From assembly GCF_015207285.1 (NCBI RefSeq), contig NZ_JADEXD010000034.1, positions 1-42,500 on the forward strand: 42,500 nt of DNA, given 5' to 3'. Each line of letters starts with the position of its first letter. Positions within the stretch are counted from its first letter, which is position 1. This stretch comes from Tychonema sp. LEGE 07203. Lineage in GTDB: Bacteria > Cyanobacteriota > Cyanobacteriia > Cyanobacteriales > Microcoleaceae. The position numbers and the translations under genes are program-made. Below the pieces are notes generated by a model. The model saw nothing but the letters and a program-made list of their open reading frames with translations, did no database searches and was not told where the DNA came from. Shown here piece by piece: positions 1 through 6,278 of the stretch.

Positions 1-196
<196 letters not shown>

Positions 197-242
197 TCAG
201 CGAATAGCAGTTGTTGCACGCTTGGCAATGAATAGAATAGTC

Positions 243-319
243 GCCGCGCAAGTTTGAGGAGCTTTGTTTTTAAAACCTGGATAAGGTTGGTATGTAAGCT
301 CTTCGGGTTGGGGCGCGGC
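243..319 (-). ncRNA. Y-RNA-like structured RNA, copy 1 (short form)
   Basis: On the minus strand the ends pair perfectly (GCCGCGC with GCGCGGC). Inside lie a 5' strand CCCAACCCGAAGAGCTT and a 3' strand AAGCTCCTCAAACTTG, whose GAGCTT/AAGCTC parts pair again. The same design recurs at 1021-1144 and 1190-1310 with different stem bases but preserved pairing. The cargo between the arms is only about 30 nt and has no tRNA-like arm. It lies between the 455-919 gene and the candidate Ro60/TROVE start at 127. The Y RNA assignment is inference from architecture and neighbourhood. Confidence 0.5.
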
Positions 320-360
320 AACAACTACTATTTTAAAGAAAAATTGCGGATCGATACCAC

Positions 361-426
361 AGAAACCGGGTTTTTTTCTGAATCTCGGAGTTACAACTCA
401 GGATTTTTGGAAAAAACCCGGTTTCT
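361..426. repeat. Inverted-repeat element of the AGAAACCGGGTTT family
   Basis: The arms AGAAACCGGGTTTTTT and AAAAAACCCGGTTTCT form a perfect 16-bp inverted repeat separated by about 34 bases. The sequence just right of it (GGGTAAGTCC) resembles the outer ends of fuller copies at 5751-5893 and 8160-8258. Non-coding, MITE-like. Confidence 0.7.
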
Positions 427-454
427 AACCACTCGTGGGTAAGTCCTATTCAAA

Positions 455-919
455 TTATTTCAGGGAAACTTCTGGGAGTTCGATCGCCCTTAAATCCGGT
501 TCAAGCCAATTAATCCGAGCTGCTGCAGACATCAGGCGATCGCGCGTATAATAGCTCCAGGGTAAAGTGCGTTCGGCATATTTGGCAATCAAACCGTTAG
601 CCAGATGTACGATCGAGCAATTGTGACTTTCACCTGCCAGATACCGGCAAACTATTCGCCCCCAAAACAGCGTTAGCGTTTCGTGATACCCGCTATCTTT
701 TGTGGTTTCAATTCCTTGAACCGAGTTGTAACGTTTAATCCCATTCCGAATCGCATCGATCGCTTCAGGTTCCGATTCGCTCAACAGAAAATACCATAAA
801 GCAACCGTTAAATGCGCTTCGTGTGTCCATTTACTTCGCGGCAAGCTGCCTTCTTGGAAAGCATGAATCAGGCTGTCTATCTCAGTGGGCGATCGGTAAA
901 TTGCCAGTCTGTTTCTCAT
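455..919 (-). CDS. Conserved hypothetical protein, 154 aa
   Basis: The frame could start further upstream at 1012, but the extension is low complexity and runs toward the Y-like RNA; the ATG at 919 (MRNRLAIYRSP) gives a typical start for this protein type. It is a single compact domain rich in His, Trp and Tyr, with SKWTHEAHLTVALWY and DSGYHETLTLFWGRI as its most distinctive stretches. I recognise this as the pattern of a widespread uncharacterised bacterial family but know no function. No signal peptide or membrane segment is visible. It is transcribed leftward with the surrounding RNA genes, between Y-like RNA copies 1 and 2. The ribosome-binding site is weak. Confidence 0.7.
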   Translation of the reverse strand: MRNRLAIYRSPTEIDSLIHAFQEGSLPRSKWTHEAHLTVALWYFLLSESEPEAIDAIRNGIKRYNSVQGIETTKDSGYHETLTLFWGRIVCRYLAGESHNCSIVHLANGLIAKYAERTLPWSYYTRDRLMSAAARINWLEPDLRAIELPEVSLK

Positions 920-1020
920 GGCTAATACCAATTTATTCTTGAGGACGGAAGTCTTCAATACAAACAGGATTACTTCATTGTTATCCCGAACAAACAACAA
1001 TATTTGAGGCAATTAAAATT

Positions 1021-1144
1021 CACTTCGCGCAAGTTAAGAAAGCCGATGGCACATACGCAGGAGTTGAACCCGCGACCGTTTCTTGAAAGAGAAATGCTCT
1101 ACCAATGAGCTAGTATGTAAGCTTCCTTGGTTGGGGCGCGAAGT
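1021..1144 (-). ncRNA. Y-RNA-like structured RNA, copy 2, with a complete tRNA-like module
   Basis: The minus strand closes with a perfect 10-bp stem (CACTTCGCGC with GCGCGAAGTG), then CCCAACCAAGGAAGC opposite GCTTTCTTAACTTG. Between them is a tRNA-like cloverleaf: acceptor TACATAC/GTATGTG, D-arm GCTC/GAGC with TTGGTA, and T-arm GCGGG-TTCAACT-CCTGC. The anticodon arm is defective: canonical spacing gives loop CTTTCAA (TTC, Glu) but the stem has two mismatches, while a perfect stem leaves only a 6-nt loop. A scanner may call this tRNA-Glu. A tRNA mimic with good D and T arms and a poor anticodon arm is what known bacterial YrlA RNAs carry. Confidence 0.55.
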
Positions 1145-1189
1145 GGAACCTTTAAACGCCAGATAAATCTCAAAAATTCAGCTATAAAA

Positions 1190-1310
1190 GGCAGCGCACA
1201 AGTCAGAGAAGCTGTTTTTTAGCCTCGCGGCAAGTAGGAATTGAACCTACAATTCGATTTTCAGTCGAAGGTATCCAGTTTGTAAGCTTCTTTAGTTGGG
1301 GTGCGCTGTC
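1190..1310 (-). ncRNA. Y-RNA-like structured RNA, copy 3, with a partial tRNA-Phe-like module
   Basis: The ends pair as GACAGCGCAC with GGCAGCGCAC reversed onto GTGCGCTGTC (one G.U-type position), followed by CCCAACTAAAGAAGCT opposite AGCTTCTCTGACTTG. The cargo has an anticodon-like arm TTCGA-CTGAAAA-TCGAA (GAA, Phe) and a good T-arm GTAGG-TTCAATT-CCTAC, but no D-arm and no matching 5' acceptor strand, so it cannot be an ordinary tRNA. It lies 45 nt from copy 2 on the same strand. The lower-stem sequence differs from copies 1 and 2 while pairing is kept. Confidence 0.5.
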
Positions 1311-1333
1311 TAATACGTGCTTTCAGTGAATTT

Positions 1334-1558
<225 letters not shown>

Positions 1559-1656
1559 TTAATTTTAGATTGGGAATTTGTAAAATTTCGGATTTTTAGT
1601 CGGGAGTTTTTCGGTAAAAATTGCCGGCATTCCCATCTGCGACAATACCACTATTT

Positions 1657-1857
1657 TTACATTAAGAAACGCCGTTCTAAATGGTAAGCTTGTTCGACGC
1701 GGCGGATTTCCTCAGTCTTTTGGGTCGATCGGAATTGAGCAGAACTGTGCTGTTCTGAATCCGCCTGAGATTCGTTGAAATTAAACTGATTGGGTACAAT
1801 ATCTGGCTCCGAGCGAGTCAGTTTGTAGCCGAACAGTTTTGTGTAAAGTAACAACAT
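1657..1857 (-). CDS. Hypothetical small protein, 66 aa
   Basis: Frame from ATG 1857 (a TTG at 1866 is also possible) encoding MLLLYTKLFGYKLTRSEPD and ending in a charged helix TEEIRRVEQAYHLERRFLM. Composition and the helical end look like a real small protein rather than a shadow, but no family is recognised and the ribosome-binding site is poor. It is the first ORF downstream of the promoter/boxA-like leader at 2046-2146. Confidence 0.4.
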   Translation of the reverse strand: MLLLYTKLFGYKLTRSEPDIVPNQFNFNESQADSEQHSSAQFRSTQKTEEIRRVEQAYHLERRFLM

Positions 1858-1887
1858 GACAATCAAGTCTGTCTTGCAAGACTTTCA

Positions 1888-2023
1888 AATTGATGGGAGC
1901 ATCTCAGCGCAAGCATTTATAGTGCGAGCGTCCTCGCTCGCCTATTGTACAAATCGCGAGCGGGGACACTCGCACTCAAATAAAAAAATGCTTTTTACAA
2001 TACAGGAGATGCTCCCAATTGAT
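1888..2023. mobile_element. 122-bp MITE-like hairpin element with 7-bp target duplication
   Basis: The element proper is 1895-2016. Its ends are a perfect inverted repeat (GGGAGCATCTC and GAGATGCTCCC), with a second pair inside (AAGCATTT/AAATGCTT) and a third (GTGCGAGCG.. against ..ACTCGCACT). It is flanked by the direct repeat AATTGAT at 1888-1894 and 2017-2023, as expected for a target-site duplication. It encodes nothing. It sits in the leader between the promoter at 2118-2146 and the 66-aa ORF. Confidence 0.75.
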
Positions 2024-2045
2024 GTTTCTTGAACTTGAGATCGAT

Positions 2046-2063
2046 ATTTAGTTGTCAAGGTTC
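2046..2063 (-). promoter_or_regulatory. boxA-like leader motif
   Basis: The minus strand reads GAACCTTGACAACTAAATA, a close variant of the GAACCTTGAAAACCGAATAG motif in the tRNA-array leader (9058-9077) and of the 16S leader motif (42200-42219). In cyanobacterial rRNA spacers GAACCTTGAAAA is the usual boxA antitermination element. Its presence here suggests an antiterminated transcript through the Y-like RNAs. Confidence 0.4.
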
Positions 2064-2117
2064 AGATTTGGTACGAGAAATACAGGTTTTTGGCTCTCCT
2101 GCGCTTTCCACAATTTT

Positions 2118-2146
2118 ATACTACATAAATACTACAACCTTGTCAA
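2118..2146 (-). promoter_or_regulatory. Strong sigma-70-type promoter, duplicated at the tRNA array
   Basis: On the minus strand TTGACA (2146-2141) is followed after 17 bases by TAGTAT (2123-2118). The surrounding 30 bases (CCCCCTTGACA, TGTAGTATAAA) closely match the promoter at 9130-9159, so both units seem derived from one another. The start point would be near 2111. Confidence 0.6.
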
Positions 2147-2258
2147 GGGGGTAGGAAAAGTTTTTTGGTTATATCATGTCCGGTCGATTAGCGTAACAAA
2201 AATGGATCGGGCGAACCAAATTACAACCTCGATGCGATCGCGAATTGTACCCAAACTC

Positions 2259-2345
2259 AAGAAACCGGGTTTCTCTGAGAAATATGGTTGGGCGACGAGG
2301 GATACACAAAGAAACCCGGTTTCTCAAACCCTGCGCGTAAGTCTA
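2259..2345. repeat. Inverted-repeat element of the AGAAACCGGGTTT family
   Basis: AGAAACCGGGTTTCT and AGAAACCCGGTTTCT face each other about 37 bases apart, followed by the outer-end-like CTGCGCGTAAGTC at the right. It ends a few bases before the stop codon of the GNAT gene. Confidence 0.65.
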
Positions 2346-2352
2346 AAATCGC

Positions 2353-3315
2353 TCAAACATCCTTCACATAAAAAATGCTATCGCGAATTTTGTGGAAGCC
2401 GGCTGACTCGTAAAGTCGCAATGCACCTGAAGGGTTTGCAGCATCTACGCCGATAATCGCAGTCTCGACACCGGCAGCTTTCAGTCGATGCAAACCAGCC
2501 AGCAACATAGCCCGTCCCAATCCAATTTTGCGGAAACCTCGCCTTGTACCGAGAACAGTAATCCAGCCTTCATTTCGTCCCGTGCGATCGCACTCTTCCG
2601 GGCTAATTTCGCAATAACAGAAAGCTGCAAAAGTCCCGTCAGCAGCAACTGCAATCAAGTCTAAATCTTTTCTATAATTGGGTTTGGCTAAATCGTATTT
2701 GAATTTTTCGACTGTTAAATCGCGGTGGTTCCAGTGATCGATAAACGATTGGTTGAACATTTCTACCCAAGCTTCCGCATCCTGTGCGCCGGGGAATTGA
2801 CGCAGCGCAAAACCTTCGGGAAATTGCGGTTCTGGGATGGGTTCCGAGAGCGATCGCGCCATGCGGCAAAAATGCCGATCGACTCGAAAACCGCAACTTT
2901 CCAGCACAGAAATGCGATCGGCATCCTGTGCCCTAGCCCAGGATCGCAGCTTCACAGGCGCGCTTCGGTCTTTTACAACTTCGCGCATCCGCGTTTCGCC
3001 CCAAGCCACGGCTACCGCTTCCACATCCCCGGATCGGGCGTCGGGGTGGACGCGAAACGACAGCAAACCCTGGATCGGCTCTCCAGTTTCCGAAATCGAC
3101 AACTCGGCGAAACCGATTAATTTGTCCTCGGCATCTTCCCAAAGGCGGATATCGCGGGCTAAATCTCGGCACGGTTGGTTAATTTTTTGTTGCAATTGGG
3201 AGATGGAAGTGCCTTCATCGAGCCGATCGACTAATTCGCAAGTATTGATTAAATGGGCGATCGCATCTAAATCGCGATCGCCTCCATAGCAGCGCCCCGA
3301 GAGATTTGCTATCAT
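2353..3315 (-). CDS. Tandem-domain GNAT N-acetyltransferase, 320 aa
   Basis: Two GNAT folds occur in tandem. The N-terminal half (about 1-160) is degenerate. The C-terminal half (about 165-320) is better preserved, with the acyl-CoA pyrophosphate-binding signature RRGFRKIGLGRAML followed by GLHRLKAAGVETAIIGVDAAN and the end motif ALRLYESAGFHKI. This layout resembles mycothiol-synthase-like and other two-domain acetyltransferases, but mycothiol is not expected in cyanobacteria, so the acceptor substrate is unknown. Cytoplasmic; no membrane segment. The ATG at 3315 has a distant GGAA. It stands alone, between the repeat at 2259-2345 and tRNA-Lys. The domain call is secure, the substrate is not. 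Confidence 0.85.
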   Translation of the reverse strand: MIANLSGRCYGGDRDLDAIAHLINTCELVDRLDEGTSISQLQQKINQPCRDLARDIRLWEDAEDKLIGFAELSISETGEPIQGLLSFRVHPDARSGDVEAVAVAWGETRMREVVKDRSAPVKLRSWARAQDADRISVLESCGFRVDRHFCRMARSLSEPIPEPQFPEGFALRQFPGAQDAEAWVEMFNQSFIDHWNHRDLTVEKFKYDLAKPNYRKDLDLIAVAADGTFAAFCYCEISPEECDRTGRNEGWITVLGTRRGFRKIGLGRAMLLAGLHRLKAAGVETAIIGVDAANPSGALRLYESAGFHKIRDSIFYVKDV

Positions 3316-3551
3316 AGCTAATCACCATTTCCTGTTGTTATTCAATTTAAAAATAGCTTGGGCAATGGATGGAAATCCTCGACGCAGAACTTCCATCTGT
3401 AGGGTAATGCACACCGCCATCACTATTAAGTAGCCTTTAAAACTACTTTTCGCCTAGACTCAGAGATGAATGAGTCGAAAGCGAGTGGAAAACATAAATC
3501 AAAGATTGAGTGAGATTGCTAAATGGCGCAGCCATAAGGCCGAGAAAGGGA

Positions 3552-3625
<74 letters not shown>

Positions 3626-3935
3626 GCAGCTAGGCTACTATAACACAACTGTTCTGAAAATTCAAGTGTTTTCGTAAAAATTTGTGGCGATCGCCTGGAG
3701 CGAGTTTTCTGTAAGGGCGATCGAGTTTACTCAATCCCAAAGTAAATAAGGCGCGTCAGCAGGCTAAACCGCTCTCTAAAACTTACCCAAAACCACCTAA
3801 ATCTAGACTTACAGCATCTACATAGAATAGGCTGTATTTCAAATTTATCTGCCTGACATCAGCGGTTGACACATTCATCAAAAAATCCTCAAAACTCCTC
3901 AGATCAAACCATTTTAAGCCTAGCGCCCAAACACC
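3626..3935. other. Intergenic stretch without a gene
   Basis: About 310 bases of AT-rich sequence with two HIP1-like sites and short AAACC-rich tracts. I see no ORF, tRNA or strong hairpin. Confidence 0.6.
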
Positions 3936-4508
3936 TCATTTATGCAATCGATAGTGAAGCAACATGAAACCGTTGCTGTAGATTTTGCGATCGACCAATT
4001 CCAGATTTTTCGGTGCCACCGCCCCGGAAAACAAAGAAATTCCCGATCCGATAACAACCGGATTCAACTTCACAATCATCTCATCAATCTCATCAAAAAG
4101 AGTTGCCGCTAAATCGCCACCACCGCACAGCCAGATATCTTTACCCGCTTCCTTTTTCAATTCCCTAACAAATGCAACAGGATTGTCCGCAACAAGTTTA
4201 ACATTCTCATCGGGACTGGCTTCCATACTGCGCGAAAAAACATATTGCTTCAAGCTGGGATAAGGGTTAGTCAGACCGACATTTAGCCCTACCTCATAGG
4301 TTTTCCGTCCCATCAAAACAGCATCAAACTGCTTGTTCTCTGGACTAATGCCTAGTGCTTCCTGAAGGTGAGCCGGAATAGTTTCAGGAAAAAACTCGAA
4401 CAAATCAGCAAAATGCTCTCCTGACATCGGAAAACAATCAAAGGAGCCATCTTCGCGAGCAATAAAACCGTCAACAGTGCAAGCAACGTAATATTTTAGT
4501 TTTCTCAT
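3936..4508 (-). CDS. Dihydrofolate reductase / RibD C-terminal-like reductase, 190 aa
   Basis: The protein opens MRKLKYYVACTVDGFIA, the hallmark first strand and loop of the RibD C-terminal (YwjB/YyaP-like) family, and contains VLMGRKTYEV and the nucleotide-binding IWLCGGGDLAATL near residues 125-140. Length fits the stand-alone family (170-200 aa). It would be an NAD(P)H-dependent reductase, cytoplasmic, with an unknown substrate; true folate or riboflavin function is not implied because stand-alone members are mostly uncharacterised. It lies just downstream, on the same strand, of the decayed PIN toxin, with no evidence of a shared job. Confidence 0.85.
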   Translation of the reverse strand: MRKLKYYVACTVDGFIAREDGSFDCFPMSGEHFADLFEFFPETIPAHLQEALGISPENKQFDAVLMGRKTYEVGLNVGLTNPYPSLKQYVFSRSMEASPDENVKLVADNPVAFVRELKKEAGKDIWLCGGGDLAATLFDEIDEMIVKLNPVVIGSGISLFSGAVAPKNLELVDRKIYSNGFMLLHYRLHK

Positions 4509-4536
4509 ATTTAACCTTTATTTTGATAATTATATG

Positions 4537-4915
4537 TTACAACAATTTTACATCGTACTGTTTCAACCTATCGTCGTATGTAATGATAGTGCAATCTTCT
4601 GCTTGGGCTTGAGAAATAATTAGGCGATCGAAAGGAGCTTGATGATAAAAAGGGAGATTTTGCCTTCCCGTAATGAAGGAACTTAGTTTCTAGAATTTGA
4701 AAATCGCGGTCAATCAAAAAACTTTCTAACTCCGACACAGAAATAGACAAAGACAACTTACCGATGCTGATTTCGCTCGTAAGTTACCACAGACTAGCTT
4801 GGCTGATATAGATTTCATTGACAGGATTAGCTATCAGCGATCGCACATCTTCATCAAGCCGAGCGTTACCTTACACAAACCAAATTAGAATATGAGTGTC
4901 AATTAGATATTTCAT
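4537..4915 (-). pseudogene. Decayed PIN-domain (VapC-like, Sll0205-type) toxin
   Basis: Starting at the ATG at 4915 the conceptual protein reads MKYLIDTHILIWFV, then a TAA, then GNARLDEDVRSLIANPVNEI, ISQASLW, another TAA, then ISIGKLSLSISV and DRDFQILETK. A frameshift then moves to NLPFYHQAPFDRLIISQAQ and CTIITYDDRLKQYDVKLL with the stop at 4537. The acidic residues of the PIN fold (LIDTH and DRL) are recognisable. Intact relatives are type II toxins, RNases of about 126-130 aa, which is the length of this remnant. Two nonsense codons and one frameshift make it inactive as written. Its start overlaps the antitoxin stop (ATGA), the usual coupling. Confidence 0.85.
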
Positions 4916-5130
4916 GGCAACATATATTCTTCAAAACCTGGATGCGTTTCATCAAAATCATCCGCAACGCAAGTAAAAATTCCTTTTCCGCAGCCAAATT
5001 GACGAGGTTTGAGGACATCAGTCTTTTCAGGTGACTTTTCTTTCAGTTTTTGGACTTCGTTTAAAAATTGAGTATCTTTTAATAACAAGATCCACTGAAT
5101 TAATTCTAATTTGATAACTTGAATGCTCAT
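4912..5130 (-). CDS. DUF2281-type antitoxin, about 72 aa
   Basis: The ATG at 5130 gives MSIQVIKLELIQWILLLKD and a C-terminus KPRQFGCGKGIFTCVADDF, FEEYMLP. The KPRQFG.GK...ADDF block is typical of cyanobacterial DUF2281 antitoxins located before PIN toxins. The ORF can be extended to 5148 but the internal ATG matches relatives better. It is intact although its toxin partner is broken, and the stop codon overlaps the toxin start. It would bind the PIN toxin and probably repress its own promoter. It lies immediately downstream of the tRNA array. Confidence 0.8.
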   Translation of the reverse strand: MSIQVIKLELIQWILLLKDTQFLNEVQKLKEKSPEKTDVLKPRQFGCGKGIFTCVADDFDETHPGFEEYMLP

Positions 5131-5181
5131 GGCTTCTAGGTTGAACAACTACCAAATTTAGACTTATTATAAACCAATCCA

Positions 5182-5253
5182 TCCACCGAGGAGGTACTGC
5201 CCCTCCTATCGCCGCGTTATCAGCACGGTGTCTCGCTTTTCGACTTCCGGTGG
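5182..5253 (-). tRNA. tRNA-Ile(GAT) with a non-canonical T-loop
   Basis: Seven-bp acceptor CCACCGG/TCGGTGG, D-stem GTC/GAC, anticodon arm CCGTG-CTGATAA-CGCGG (GAT), T-stem GGAGG/CCTCC with loop GGCAGTA instead of TTCRANY, and A73. All stems pair, so this looks like a real but divergent tRNA that scanners may miss. Last gene of the array. Confidence 0.65.
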
Positions 5254-5262
5254 TTAATTAAA

Positions 5263-5345
5263 AGGAAGATGAAGGAATCGAACCCTTACAGTTACCTGTA
5301 CCCCAGTTTTCAAGACTGGTTGCCAACCATTTAGCGGCATCTTCC
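5263..5345 (-). tRNA. tRNA-Ser(TGA)
   Basis: Acceptor GGAAGAT/ATCTTCC, anticodon arm CCAGT-CTTGAAA-ACTGG (TGA), long class II variable arm, T-arm AAGGG-TTCGATT-CCTTC. The discriminator is T rather than the G normal for serine. Confidence 0.85.
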
Positions 5346-5349
5346 GAGG

Positions 5350-5424
5350 GGTGTCTGACGGGAATTGAACCCGCTATTGCTGGTTCCACAAAAGGGCGCC
5401 GCTACCGCTTTGGCTTCAGACACC
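5350..5424 (-). tRNA. tRNA-His(GTG), weak anticodon stem
   Basis: Acceptor GTGTCTG/CAGACAC with an extra 5' G facing discriminator C73, the G-1:C73 hallmark of histidine. Canonical spacing puts TTGTGGA in the loop (GTG). The anticodon stem CCCTT/ACCAG hardly pairs. T-arm GCGGG-TTCAATT-CCCGT is sound. Confidence 0.6.
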
Positions 5425-5428
5425 GCAG

Positions 5429-5523
5429 TGGAATCAAGGAGAATTGTAGGCGAAGCCTTCGGGAAGGCTACTCCTAACCTCTTGCGTGCAAGGCAAGCGC
5501 TCTACCAATTGAGCTATGAGCCC
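5429..5523 (-). tRNA. tRNA-Ala(TGC) interrupted by a 23-nt repeat in the T-loop
   Basis: The 5' half is a normal tRNA-Ala: GGGCTCA acceptor, GCTC-AATTGGTA-GAGC D-arm, anticodon loop CTTGCAC-type with TGC. The T-stem strands AGGAG and CTCCT are present but the loop carries a 23-nt palindromic insertion (5447-5469). The 3' acceptor is TGATTCC with A73; G3.U70, the alanine identity pair, is kept. Without the insert the gene would be a normal ~72 nt. Confidence 0.75.
5447..5469. repeat. Small dispersed palindromic repeat inside tRNA-Ala
   Basis: GCGAAGCCTTCGGGAAGGC is the core of a short palindrome that belongs to the small dispersed repeats known to insert into cyanobacterial genes. Here it separates the first base of the T-loop from CAATT. 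Confidence 0.7.
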
Positions 5524-5581
5524 GCGTAAAAGATTCACCTGTGGAGTAAATCTAAAATCTAAAATCTAAAATTGGTGTGGT

Positions 5582-5654
5582 GGATTGCGATCGGATTTGA
5601 ACCGATATCTTTCTAACAGCCAGCTAGATGCTTTACCAATTAAGCTACGAACCC
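5582..5654 (-). tRNA. tRNA of uncertain identity (fold gives GGC, Ala)
   Basis: D-arm GCTT-AATTGGTA-AAGC and T-arm ATCGG-TTCAAAT-CCGAT are good. Canonical spacing gives TCTAG-CTGGCTG-TTAGA (GGC). The embedded CTGTTAG could instead be an Asn-like loop, but its stem would not pair. Acceptor GGGTTCG/CGCAATC has two mismatches and G3.U70 is absent, so charging by AlaRS is doubtful. Confidence 0.5.
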
Positions 5655-5661
5655 CAGACAG

Positions 5662-5735
5662 CAGGAGCGGTAGGACTTGAACCCACAACATTCGAGGTAG
5701 AAGCTCGACACTCTATCCAGTTGAGTTACGCTCCC
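5662..5735 (-). tRNA. tRNA-Arg(TCT)
   Basis: Acceptor GGGAGCG/CGCTCCT, D-arm ACTC/GAGT, anticodon arm TCGAG-CTTCTAC-CTCGA (TCT), T-arm GTGGG-TTCAAGT-CCTAC, G73. Confidence 0.9.
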
Positions 5736-5750
5736 ATGTTTGTTGTTAAC

Positions 5751-5893
5751 AGGACTTACGCAGGGGTAGCCAGAAACCGGGTTTTTTGCGAAAATACTTT
5801 GTTGTAGCTCGCGATTCGGTGAAAAACCCGGTTTCTTTGATTTGTTCGTCAGCCCAAAGGTAAAATTGTACGATCGCACTTTGCGTGTAAGTT
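5751..5893. mobile_element. MITE-like member of the AGAAACCGGGTTT family, fullest copy
   Basis: Outer ends AGGACTTACGCA (5751-5762) and TGCGTGTAAGTT (5882-5893) form an imperfect inverted repeat. Inside, AGAAACCGGGTTTTTT and AAAAACCCGGTTTCT face each other. No ORF. It sits between tRNA-Arg and the rRNA-mimic RNA. Confidence 0.65.
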
Positions 5894-5894
5894 A

Positions 5895-6072
5895 TTGGAG
5901 CATTGCGTTTTCTCAGTTACTAGAGGGACTGGGCCGATGAGTTACTACACACTCTTTAAAGGATGGCTACTTTCAAGCCTACCTATCGGGTTCATTGCAC
6001 TCCTCGTTCTCAAACGCTCGCTGATTTTGACAGCGTTACCTTTCCTCTCGTACTAAAGTATGTAGGCTCCAA
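5895..6072 (-). ncRNA. Novel 178-nt RNA joining 23S sarcin-ricin loop and GTPase-associated centre
   Basis: On the minus strand the ends form a perfect 7-bp stem (TTGGAGC, 6072-6066, with GCTCCAA, 5901-5895). In order: a sarcin-ricin loop hairpin (6060-6037; stem TACTTT/AAGGTA around AGTACGAGAGGA), a hairpin CGCTG-TCAAAAT-CAGCG (6035-6019), a hairpin CGTT-TGAG-AACG (6016-6005), and a 56-nt copy of the L11-binding domain (5989-5934). The last has a closing stem CCGAT/ATCGG, hairpin GGCTTGAAAGTAGCC (helix 43), ATCCTTTAAA, and hairpin GAGTGTGTAGTAACTC (helix 44). Segment lengths equal those of the E. coli domain, and the closing stem differs in sequence (CCAG/CTGG there) while pairing. In 23S rRNA the two domains lie about 1.6 kb apart. 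It lies between tRNA-Arg and tRNA-Gly in the array; function unknown. Confidence 0.75.
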
Positions 6073-6150
6073 AGATTGGGACACGCAAAAGGGCGATCGA
6101 CAATTAAATCTTATCATTATTAATAAAACCAACCTCCATTTATTTAGTCA

Positions 6151-6221
6151 AGCGGATAACGAGGCTCGAACTCGTGCCTAGAGTTTGGAAGACTCGAATG
6201 CTACCGTTACACCATACCCGC
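6151..6221 (-). tRNA. tRNA-Gly(TCC)
   Basis: Acceptor GCGGGTA/TATCCGC, D-arm GTGT/GCAT, anticodon loop CTTCCAA (TCC), T-arm ACGAG-TTCGAGC-CTCGT, T73. Confidence 0.9.
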
Positions 6222-6278
6222 AATATTTGAAATTTAAAACAGCTTTAAAATGTTAATTATTATTCTAAACAAAGTTGA

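Noticed and set aside
1049-1127. Ordinary tRNA-Glu gene
   Set aside because: The anticodon stem does not close with a 7-nt loop, and the unit sits inside a longer paired RNA shared with two neighbours, so a Y-RNA-like module fits better.
2052-2456. Plus-strand ORF of 134 codons
   Set aside because: It overlaps a promoter, a repeat and the end of the GNAT gene; composition is not protein-like.
5963-6181. Plus-strand ORF of 72 codons
   Set aside because: It is the antisense of the rRNA-mimic RNA and part of tRNA-Gly.
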